Of a stretch of 64,000 bases of DNA, positions 39,201-51,200 are shown piece by piece (the first letter of the stretch is position 1; every line of letters begins with the position of its first letter). The DNA comes from Alviniconcha marisindica. Taxonomy: Eukaryota; Mollusca; Gastropoda; Provannidae. The translations under genes and the position numbers were made by a program. Below the pieces are notes generated by a model. That model had not been told where the DNA came from. It did no database searches and worked only from the letters and a program-made list of their open reading frames with translations. The stretch lies in NCBI GenBank assembly GCA_018857735.1, contig JABMCL010002912.1, positions 135,299-199,298 of the forward strand, read 5' to 3'.

Positions 39201-42200
39201 TCATATATGATACTGGCTGAACAAATCAGCAATCAGTCAGATGTACCGGCTGTTATTTTGTGTGACTGGTTCTAAAAATTAAAACAGAGAGAGAGTGGTG
39301 TGTGTGCGTGTGTGTGTGTTCTAGTTGGGAAGGGAGCATGGTGGTTGCTAGTAGAGCTCTGGTAGTAGTACAGATGGCTGTGTATCTGACTGGTTACACA
39401 GATTGTCTGACCGGTTTCCATGAACCACTTTCTCCACCTAATAGATGTCTTACTGGTTTGACAGAGTAGGAATAGGAGCAGATTGGATTGGGACTGGATG
39501 GGATTGGGTTGGAATGGATCATTGAGTGGGATTGGGACTGAGTTAGACTGGGACCAAGTTAATCTGGGCCTGAGTGGGAATGGGATTGGTTTGAAATGGG
39601 ATCATTGAGTGGGATTAGGACTGAGGAGGAATAGGATCAAGTTAGACAGGGACCGATGGGATTGGTTTGAAATGGGATCATTGAGTGGGATTGGGACTGG
39701 AGGGAACAGGTTTGAGTCAGAACTCGAACCTGAAAACGTTATTTTACAAAGATTGTACTTTAGGATCAGTCACACCTCTCTAACAACTTGTCCTTGCTGA
39801 TGAGTAAAAAATCACACAGCATCATTTAGTCTATGAATGAATGAGTGAGAATTTATACACAAACTTCCACACAAAAGCTTGCATGTTCACAGTACTAAAA
39901 TCATGCATGTATGCAGTGCATTACATCAGTCAGTTATACATACATGTATAAGCACACAACCAGCAGATCAGCTTGAAGAACATCAGATAAATCCATGAAA
40001 ATGGAAGCAGTCAGTGCTTATCTTCTGATTAGGATTGAGTGGGAATGGGATAGCTTGGGATTAAGTGAGAATGGGAGGAAGTGGGACTGGGATTGGGACT
40101 GCACTTGGATTAAATCCCATGATTCTAAACTTCATAAAACTCTGAACTAAAATGGTGTTGGTAGTGACACAGCTTTCTGAACTAAAATGGTGTTGGTAGT
40201 GACAAAGCTTTAGTAAGCTATTAGTATTAGTTATTATAGAATTTATTATCTGTAACGGTGTCTGCGTACAAAGGGATGCTTTGGCATTATATGCTGGTAC
40301 TGGTCATTAATTTGTCATTGATAATGATGATGATGTGTGCTTGTGCTTATACTGTATAGTGTAATCAATTAGTGTGTGTGTGTGACTTGGTTTAAGAGTA
40401 AAGATACAGAGACACAGAGAGAAACTATGAAGTCTTCAGTTAATAGCATTGTAATCAGAGTTCTAACGGCAGTCTTGGTTGTCCTGAACTAATGGCGAGC
40501 CAGCAACATAAATGAACACATATGCGCCAAACTCACGGTACTATAGTATAACACAGCACTGCACGTGAATCAATAATGCCCTGGGCTGCCTGTAATGTCC
40601 ATACTGACTGGCAGGCAGAGCGGTACATAGTTTGACACCCACCCTGCAGCAGTCCAGTTCTTATTGTTGACATAAGGGTTTGTTACCTTCGTGTTCATGT
40701 ACTGTTAAAATAGCCCCCTGAAGAGTCCTAGCAGGGATTGGTATGAATGCTGACCAAACCCACTTGTGTTGATACACTCAGTCACAGTCACAGCCTGCAG
40801 CACAAGGAGTCTTTTGGGATTTACCTCACCTGCCCACCCCACCCCACCCAGTATCCATGGGCTCCTGTGACAATGCAGTCTAGCACTGAAGAGCTGAGTC
40901 ACAAAAACAATGCTTGCAGGGATCACAACACTTTGTGTAACACTCACACATGACATGTCAGTGTGAAGAGAAACTACATAATTTCCAGAGTTGAACTTAA
41001 ACCAAACTGTCATAGTTGAAAAGTAGGGAACACTAAAGTCACTTTGTACTCTAGAGTGCAGGAGAGATGAGTAGGTATGTTATTTAGGACATAATTGGTT
41101 ACTGGCAATTACAATAACAATTAAACAGTTCAAAACAACATAGGTAAAACTAAAAGTATACAAATCAGGTAAAACAAAGTAATACAGCTTATATTACAAC
41201 AGATTATGATCCCAGTGAAACAGCAGTTGACATATTTTACCACTTTCTTTTCCAAGCGAGAAAAAAAGAAGAAGAAAGAGAAACAAGGAACAAGAAAAAC
41301 AGCTGGCTGTGGATTATTATCCCAAAAGGATCCTCAAAGTGTCTGTTGTTATGGCTAGAACACCAGAAGCTCCCAGTTCTGTGTGCATGGGGAGCTTCTG
41401 GTGTTCTATCCATCAGGTCAAAGACACTTTGAAGATCCTTTACTGGGATAATAATCAGGAGCTCCCAGTTCCGTGTGGCGTAAAACACCAAGTTACTAAC
41501 TTACTCCCAGTTCTGTGTGGAGGCCACTGAAGAAATAAATACCATTTTCATTTAGGTCACCATTTTCTGTATTCTGTAGTGTTTATCTCTGTCAAGTGAA
41601 CTTCTGTTGATGACACATGCCAGCATTGTAGGAAAGGGGTGATCTGTTGGGTTAACCCAAGCTATTTTTAGCTCACTCTTATTGGTCATTTGAGTCAAAC
41701 TGGCTGGCAATTGAATTATTTTTATGGTCATGGAGCTTGCTGTTACAGCTTGCACACACACACAGATATGCATGAATGCAAACATGCACACACATGTGAA
41801 TGCAGACATGTATACATTAACTCCATTTAATCAATGAAGCGGATGACTTAAGCACCAGAGGAGAATTTTCATCATGACTGGAGAATAATTCTAATTGGCA
41901 TTGTTGTTTTTCCTGGTTCTCCAGAGTGATGACTTTGACCCCAGGCAGTTTACCTACACGGTGATGGTGGATCAGCCCAACACCTCCATCTATAGCTTCA
42001 AGGGATATGTGTGAGTACAGAGGTGCATTGCTTCGGAGCTTGGCAAGGCAGACATATTTTTCTTCAGCGTTCCAGGAGGTGGACATGTTTTTCAACTTGA
42101 CTACAACACAGGGGAAATGCACTCACTTTCAAGATAGCTGTTGTGATCAGGAAAAGTTGTTGCATTGATAAAAGGAATTAGTTACAAGATTTAAGAAATC

Positions 42201-45200
42201 ATGAGTTACTTTGCAGTCCATCTTTTTGGTAAGGCAAGGAAACTGTGTCCGCCTGTTAAATTGTGGACATCCTTTTTGGTCTTGCGTTATTGGAATTTGT
42301 TAATGTGATTCACAGTGGAATACAGTTGACACACATTAATAATACAGGTGTGCCGGTCCCAAGGACTTTTTCCATGCCCATTTGTCCTGCGCTGCATTTA
42401 TTGAAGATCTGAAAAAACTTGGGGAGGGGGGGTTGTCACATTCTGAAAAACAACAACATGGGCTGTCAACCAAAACCTATAGCCCTGGATGGAATGTTAT
42501 TCCAGGGTTTTGGGGAAAGTTAACGCAGAATACTGACTCTAATGACAGCAAGATATATGTATATATATCTACCACTGGTCTTTTCAGACAGTTTCATGTT
42601 AACAGTGCTGCATTGTACTATATCTATGTTGTGACTGAAAGACTAACAAAATACGTTGAGTGTACTTGATACATATTGTCATTCCTGATTTGTTTACAGG
42701 ATAAAAGGTGATGAAAAGATACCGCTGAATAGCAGCAATTTGCTGCTGCGTGGCTGCATCATCAAAAACACAGATTTCATTGAGGGCTTTGTTCTCTATG
42801 CTGGTATGTATTTGTGTGTGATTGAGAATTTTTTCTCTCTGCTTGTACATGTGTGTGTAACTGTAAGATACCTCAAGGGTGTATGTGTATTTGTACATAT
42901 ATTTTTATGTTTCATTGAGAGTTTTGTGCTCTTTCTTGATATATGTATGTTGGTGTGGGTGTGTGTTGGGGGGGGGGGGGGGGGTAGTCATTGTGTATAT
43001 GTATGCATACACTTTAAATTTGTATTTGTGTAGTAGTATTTGTGTCTGTACATTTACCATGAATACTGAGATTATGTTTATAGTATGCTGTAATTCACTA
43101 ATTGAAGTCCCAGTACAGCAGACGTTATAAGTGTTTGCTTATGTTTTTGATGGGTTTTCATGAATGTTTGACTCACTGTCACTTTGGCAGTAGGGAAGTA
43201 ACGAATGATTACACACGCAAACTGTGCTGTAGGCCATGAGACGAAAGCTATGCTGAACAACCGAGGTCCTCGCTACAAGCGCAGTCAGCTGGAACGTCGC
43301 ATCAACCGGGATGTCATCTGGTGTGTCATCCTTCTCCTGTTCCTGTGCTTCTTCTGTGCTATAGGTGAGCCCAGCACACAGTCTCCCAGTCTCCAGGACA
43401 TTGTCCCCAGCATGCTTTCTCCAGCCTTTGCTATAATGGGCTGTGCAAAATCAACACACAAGGGAGTTAATTAGCACTTGAAATACGTAACACTATGCAT
43501 AATATGTAGGCGGCTTAGGTCTTTGTTGTTATGCATTTCAGGTGCTAATTAACTCCCTTGTGTTTGTTTTTTTCACTCAGCTAACTGACAGTTTGTGTTG
43601 TTGCTCCTGTGGCTGTAGGTTTGTAGCGGATGACTCAGATTATGCCAAGTGTCTATCACAGATGCTGGCAATGCTTATGCCAGCATGGATAATACCAAAA
43701 TTGGTATTAATTGCAACTGAACTATTTAATATCTGGAGCAGGGGGCCTGATATTTATTTGTTTTTAGCATTGTTACTTTTAGCAACTCCTGTCACGAGGC
43801 TTCAGCCATGTATGTGAACTAACCAAATTTCCAGCCATCAGTTTGCAGCGCGTTTGAAATGCAATTGTACAAGGAACTCAAAAAGACTGTTACAAGCCCC
43901 TATGGATGAAAATTAGGGGTAAAAACAGCAACATTGCAGCCATTATAGAGCATACTGACAGCATTAGATTTATGAGTGGTTTCAGCAGACAAACAAATAG
44001 TTCCATTTCGATAGAGTAGCCAGTAACTGCAGAGGTTGGAGGAAGGGTGCCAGAAATTGAGGCTTGGAGTATGCCCAGCACTTACATGTGAACATGTGCA
44101 CAGATATACCCACATGCACATGCACACAAGGCTGCACCAAAGCCAGTCGTGTTCAGAAAGTGCACAACACTTGTGAAGAACAACTGACTTTTATCAGCTT
44201 GGACACTGATGTACAGAAAAGCAGGGGTATTCTGTTCAGAAAGTGTACAATATTTGTGACAAATGATTTGTTGTTATCGGCTTGAACACTGACGTGCAGA
44301 AAAGTGGGGGTGTTCTGTTCAGAAAATGTACAATATTTGTCATGAATGACTGACTCTTTATTGGATTGGACGTTGATGCACTGGAAAGTGGGGGTGTTCT
44401 GTTCAGAGTAACTTGTGTTTCACGCCCAGTCAAAAGTGTCCAATATTTGTGACATATGACTTGCTGTTTTTGGCTTGGTCACTGATGTACAGAAAAGTGG
44501 GGGTGTTCTATTCAGAAAGTGTACAATATGTGTGATGAATGACTTACTGTCATTGGCTTGGACACTGATGTACAGAAAAGTGGGGCTGTATGCATTTCAG
44601 GCAGTGGGATCTGGCTGGCTGACTACAATGGTTTGACGGATAACACCAACCTGGTGCCCTTCATTCCATTTGGTGACCTTGACCAGTACAGCCCACTCTT
44701 TCAAGGCTTCATCGTATTCTGGACGTACATCATCATCTTCCAGGTGTGTGAGTTGGGGCTTCTTTGATGAGCAGAGTATGTGCAGTATATTTGCTGCACA
44801 CACATGTATGGATCCAGTTAGTGTTATTTATACTATGCTGATGGTGTGTTTCAATTAAGACTAGTTTTCCCTTAAGACAGTAAAGTGTCATTTCATGCAC
44901 TATCACATGTGCCCTTCAAGTTCAATGCCCGCACATTCACATTTTGTGTCCACTCCCACTCCAGGCAGCAAAGGGCAAGGTGATTGATATGCTAGAGGTT
45001 AAAGGTGATATGCTGACTTCATGCCTGCAGAGCATGGACCCGCTGCTGCTGTATGTGTCCGTGGAGTCCACTTCCTGTCCCAGTCCACTTCCAGTCTAGG
45101 CGTCTGCCAGTGGTTAATGATGATGTGTCGACTGTGCAGTATGTGTGGAGCTGGGGCCTGGTCCACTTCCTCTCTAGGTATCAGAGGGCAAGCTGGTTGA

Positions 45201-48200
45201 TATCCTAGTGGTTAAAGGTGACGTGTTGACTTCATGCCTGCAGAGCGTGATCTTCCTGCTGCTGTACACGTCTGTGGAGCTTTGAAACTGGGCCCGGTCC
45301 ACTTCCTGTCTAAGAGTCTGACAGCACTGATTATTATGCAAGTGTTTAATGAGGATGTGTTGACTGTTTGCTGTATGTGTGGAGCTAGGGCCTGGTCCAC
45401 TTCCTCTCTAGGTATCAGAGGGCAAGCTGGTTGATATCCTAGCGGTTAAAGGTTACATGTGGACTTGATGGTTGCAGAGCGTGATCCCCCTGCCGCTGTA
45501 CGTGTCTGTGGAGCTGGTGAAGCTGGGCCAGGTCTACTTCATCACCCAGGATCTGGATTTGTACGATGAGGAGTCGGACAAACGGATGGAGTGCCGGGCT
45601 CTCAACATCACCGAAGACCTGGGACAGATCGAGTACATCTTCTCTGACAAGACAGGCACGCTGACAGAAAACAAGATGGAGTTTAAGAGCTGCACCGTAG
45701 GAGGAGTGGACTACCCTCACCTCCCAGGTGAGTGACATTCAGTTTGGTATTGACCCACGTCCCTCTTGTGGCAAACCCTTATTTTTTGCCCTGTGGACAG
45801 TGTAGGACATCTGTGGTAAAGTTCTTCTTTCCCCACAGGCATGGAAGATAACATGTGGCATCCTGCATGAATTTCAGGTTTTTGTGCATACTTTTAGAAA
45901 TGTACCTTTTTGTTTTGTTATGCCTTTCTTTGATACAACTCTTAGTAGGAGTTTAGGAAATAATGGGAAGAAGAATTTTAGTGCACCTAACTTCACATTC
46001 AAACTCTAGGCATGTATGTAATCGGGACAAACAATCCTACAAGGCATACAACAGAGACCACAGACACAGTAATCACAAACCAAAACACTTGCAGTTCATT
46101 GAGAAAGGTTTCAAGAAACCAAAAATGGTAAACTCATTGGGGTGTTACTGTTGTTTTTATTTACCCTAGACCAAAACGCTACATTACAATATGCCAGCAC
46201 TCTCGTCAGTAACAAAGTTACAGCAAAAGTGCCCCAAGACGACATTATTATGTGCACATGCACACATACATCATTGATGGAGATAGGAGAACAGGAGGGA
46301 AAGATGTAGAAAGTTTGTGGGAGGGTCCAAACTCTACTGAAAATCAAGAAAACAGACTGTGTCCTGAGGCAGTTCAGGTCAGTTTAGTTCAGTTCAGCTC
46401 AAGATGATATCTGTGTGGTTGGGAAAGCTCATATGTGCTCCACCCCATTTCTCAGAAATTTCCCCAGCATTGCCATTGAAACAGTTTGAATATTGGTGTG
46501 ACTAGTCCGACTTTCTTTGCGGTCAAAATTAAATGACAGTTTTTATGCAAAATGCATGCACAGCAGCACGTCAATGTGAGCAAATACTGTGCCATACCTG
46601 TGGTAGAAAAGATGTTTGTAGCAGTCGGATGAGTGTAAATTTTGCCTTCATAAGCACGTGTTTGTTTCAGGGGATGACAGTTACTCAAGCTACAGTGACT
46701 TTGACAGTCGCATGTCGTTGGCAGGTGTCAGCAGGTCTAGCTCTGTAAGTCACTTTGTGTAGTCGTATCTCTTTTGCTTGTGTCAGCAGATCTAGCTCTG
46801 TAAGTCACTTTGTACAGTCATATATGTTTTGCTTGTGTCAGCAGATCTAGCTCTGTAAGTCATTTTGTACAGTCATCTCTCTTTTGCTTGTGTCAGCCGA
46901 TCTAGCTCTGTAAGTCACTTTGTACCCTCATCTCTCTTTTGCTTGTGTCAGCTGATCTAGCTCTGTAAGTCACTTTGTACCCTCATATCTCTTTTGCTTG
47001 TGTCAGCAAATCTAGCTCTGTAAGTCACTTTGAGCACTTGTATCTTTTGCTTGTGTCAGCAGATCTGGCTCTGTAAGCCACTTTATACAGTCATCTCTCT
47101 TTTGCTTGTGTCGATGGATCTAGCTCTGTAAGTCACTTTATACAGTCATCTCTCTTTTGCTTGTATCAGCAGATCTAGGTCTGTAAGTCACTTTATACAC
47201 TCTTTTGCTTGTGTCGGCAGATCTAGCTTCATAAGTCAATAATTTTTAGATTCCTTAACCTGTGTGATTCCAAAAACAACCTTTGGGAGTTCTTTTGCCT
47301 TTAACTTTAAGCCCAAGTAGCAAAGTTTTTTTGATGTCTGTGTCTTCAGATTATTGAGAACCTGCCCCTGGAGCCGGCACTGCAGCGCGAGTTGTCCAAC
47401 ATGTGTCTGCGCAGCCTGGAGAGCGTGGAGGTGATGATCCCGCCCCACGTGAAGCGTGTCCAGGAGTTCTTCTTGCTGATGGCCATCTGCAACACTGTGG
47501 TGGTCTCCCACCACCCCCATGAAGATCTGGTCAGTTGGCTGTAGATGTGTAACACTGGTGATCTGTCCCTCCCCCCACCCCCACAACACCTCCCCCATCA
47601 CTGACACCCACCCACCCCTTCATCCCACCTTGTCTTCCGAGCCTCTGAAGATCTGGTCAGTTATTTACAATGTGCAGCACTGAATGGGTCCCCATATACA
47701 GCTCTGTACACCCCCCCCCCCCCCCCCCCATCCCTCATAGCACTTAGGGGTGATGGTGGGTCCCCCCTTCACCCATCCACCAGGTGAGGTGGCCCCCTCA
47801 CCGCACCCACCCACCCACTGCCCACCTCCATGTCTTCCCACCTGCATCCCCCACCTCACCAACCTATCAGGACTTTTTCCTCCCAGAAAAGTGACAGATC
47901 CACAGTGCAGTATTATGCCTTGTCCTTGTTGAAATTCTGCTTGTGTGGAAAATCGTGTTCAGATTGTGTGACATTAGTGGCATCTGGAAATGTCCTGTAG
48001 TTCTGCATCAGTTCTTCAGTGCTTAGCATGGGACCAGCCTGGCTGATCTGTTCTTTTCAACCTTTTGTGTGTTTTTGCCTTGTTTTAGAACACTGACTGT
48101 CAACTTTGTTTCAGAATTTTTTGATCTAACAGAAACTGATATAGTTTCTTTTACAAATCAGGCAAGCTCAGTGGGGACTCATTTACCCAAAAATGGGCAA

Positions 48201-51200
48201 GTTCATTTGGCACAGATTTTCTCAGTCTGATAACTCAATCACGAGAGTGATTTGTTTTTGATTTCTGAGCATGACATCATTAATATGTGCGATCTGTGGC
48301 TTATTCTTGTGATTCTGCGTGATGATTTCAGATGGATGAGAGTGGGTTCCTGGCGGAGCCGCACTTCAGCAAACCCCCCGACCAGTCCAGCGAGGCCATG
48401 GACCGCTACAACCGCCTGCAGCACAGCAGTGCCTCCAACTCTCGGACGTCACTCAGCCGCTCACGCCTCTCCCTCTCTAGTGACTTGGGAGATTACCCTC
48501 CCTCAGAGGGCAGCGTCACCGGGTCATCGTTTTTGTCAGACAGTTCCCTGAGGACGCGCTACGAGGCAGAAAGTCCTGATGAGCTGGCACTGGTGAAGGC
48601 AGCGAGTACTTATGGCTGTCGACTGTTGAAACGATCCCCTGACAAGGTCCTCATTTGGCTGCCAGGTAAGGATGATGACTCCACTGACAGGTGTGCTTTC
48701 TGATAGGTTTCTGTGGGTGTGGGTGCTTGTGCGGGTGCATGTATGCGTGTGTGTGTGTGTGTGTATGAGAGAGAGAGAGAGATGTGTTCTACTCAGGGAA
48801 AACTGGAAAACATCAGAGAAGGCAGGAGTGTGTGAAAGAGAGAGAGAGACAGAGAGAGAGAAGATGTGCTCTACTCAGGCAAAAAAATCAGAAAAACAGA
48901 TCATTTTCCAGCCACTACAAAGTCATGCAATGTAGAATCTTCACAACTATGTGTGTTTCCACGCGCACATGCAAACAAATACACATTCACACAGGTATTT
49001 GCTGTGCACACACAGATCTCTGGCTTTAAGTTTTGCGGACTGCAAAAGCCTTCCAAGATGAGTTCCTAACCAGTGTCCCACATCTTGTTTGCCTGTCCAC
49101 AACAGCTGAAGGAGAGGTGGAGTTTGCTGTTCTCAACGTGCTGCAGTTTGATGCCACACGCAAGCGCATGTCCATCATCGTGCAGCACCCGCTGTCGAAA
49201 GAAATCATCCTCTTTGTCAAGGGAGCTGATTCCGCTATTCTCAGTGTATTGCACAAAAAATACAAAGGTTTGTTGGGTTTTGGGTATTTTTTGTTTACTG
49301 TGGAAGCGTGTTGATGAGTAGAATGTTCATTATGTGAAATTTTACCAGTTTGAATGTCAGCAAGGTGATGTTTGGGGATAGCCGAGTCTATGGGTTATCT
49401 GGATGCTTGCTTAGCTTGCATCCTCATTTGCAGAGTTATTTCCTTGATGATCTACATTTCTGTGAATGAAAGACTTGGGGGGGGGGGGGGGGGTTATTAT
49501 TGATGCTGTTTCTATTTTGACATGATCAATTTAACATCCTTGCCCTGATATTGCCTTCATTGTTGATGGCAGAGTTTTACTATGATTATGCTCATGCGGA
49601 ATACCTGCTTTAGCCCTCTTTCCCAAACTTAAGTCATTGGTTTGCATTACTTTGTGTTAAATGAGACATACTTCGAAATGTTTTTGTTTCTCCATTTCCT
49701 TCCCTTGTTTTCTAATTGACTTTGCTACATCAAATGTCATTGCACAATTATTGTTTTTTCAAATAGTTTCCTCACTGGTTTGAAATGTTTGTCCACCAGT
49801 TGACACAGAGGATGAGCGGGTCGTATCAGAAACGTTGAACCATCTCAACAGCTATGCACTTAGGGGACTGCGCACACTCTGCATGGCTAGAAGGGTGAGT
49901 TCCTCAAAACCACCACAGCATTACAACCGGGCGGACAGAGGAAAGCTTAATCTGATATAGCCATTTTGGTTGATGCACACGAAATTATGTGCTTCATTAA
50001 AAACTGTTGGGTGGGAGGATGCTGCTTCCCCCCCTTCCCTCCTCACTCCCCGCTACCCCCCCCCTCCTCCTTCGCCTCCCCCTACTTCCACATCTGGTCT
50101 ATCAGCAGAAAATGATTTGAGCCACTAATGTCCTTGGTTATGTTTGATGCAGATATTAGCTGATGGGTAGGCGGTTGTGGTTACCTCACCTGGTGGCTGT
50201 TTGGTGTTACAGGTGTTGTCGAAAGAGGTGTACAACACCTGGCTGGAGGAGCACAAACAGGCCGAGTCAGCAATGGATGACAGAGACACGGCCTTACGAG
50301 ACTCCGCCTGTCGCATTGAGCAGGACCTGGAGTTGTTAGGTACCGTGAGGAGTTGATGGCGTGGTAGTCTGGATGCCGTATGCAGTTTTACAGTGTATAC
50401 AGAAATGCAAGTGCATCATGTGCTTGCATGCAAACACACACACACACACACACATATGCATGCATGCACACACACACATACACATTCACACACACACACG
50501 CACATGCATGCACACACACCCCCACACCCCCACACACAAACTGTCCTCTTTGTTTGTTGCTACATGAATAAGGAGAGCAACACATGCCCCCCCCCCCCCC
50601 CCCCCCCACCCCCACACACACACTCATACTTTTAAATGCAGCTTTATTGTTTGACCAGGTGCTACAGGCATAGAAGACAAACTGCAGGATGGTGTACCAG
50701 ATACCATTGCTCATCTGCGAGAGGCTGGAATCAAAGTCTGGGTGTTGACGGGAGATAAACAGGTAGGTGTTGAAACTGTTAGCATTGGTTAGTGTGAATT
50801 TTGTCTGAAAACATTACATGTGGGTTTTTTAACTCTTTTTTTATTTTTATTTTTACTTCTTCTGAACTTGTGCACGTTTGTACACAGAATCAGTTTGGGG
50901 GTAGTATGTATGCTGTTTGTTATTCTGTGTCTGTGCTAACAGCTATGCTTTTTCCAATGCAGTTCAGCTGTCTATTTTCTCAGTAAACATGCCAGGTTTT
51001 GGCCAGATGCATCTGGTCAGGAAGCAAGCCAGTGTTTAACAATCATCAGGCCTGGTTTTGGCAGAATATGAAACACTAAAATCAATATTTACACAGTCCT
51101 GTGTTTCAAGGAGATGACTGTATTGCGTACACACGTGTAGATCTGTTATGAGTTGAGGTGTGACTCTTCTTCTTCTTCTTAAGTGATAGCGATTGAGACT

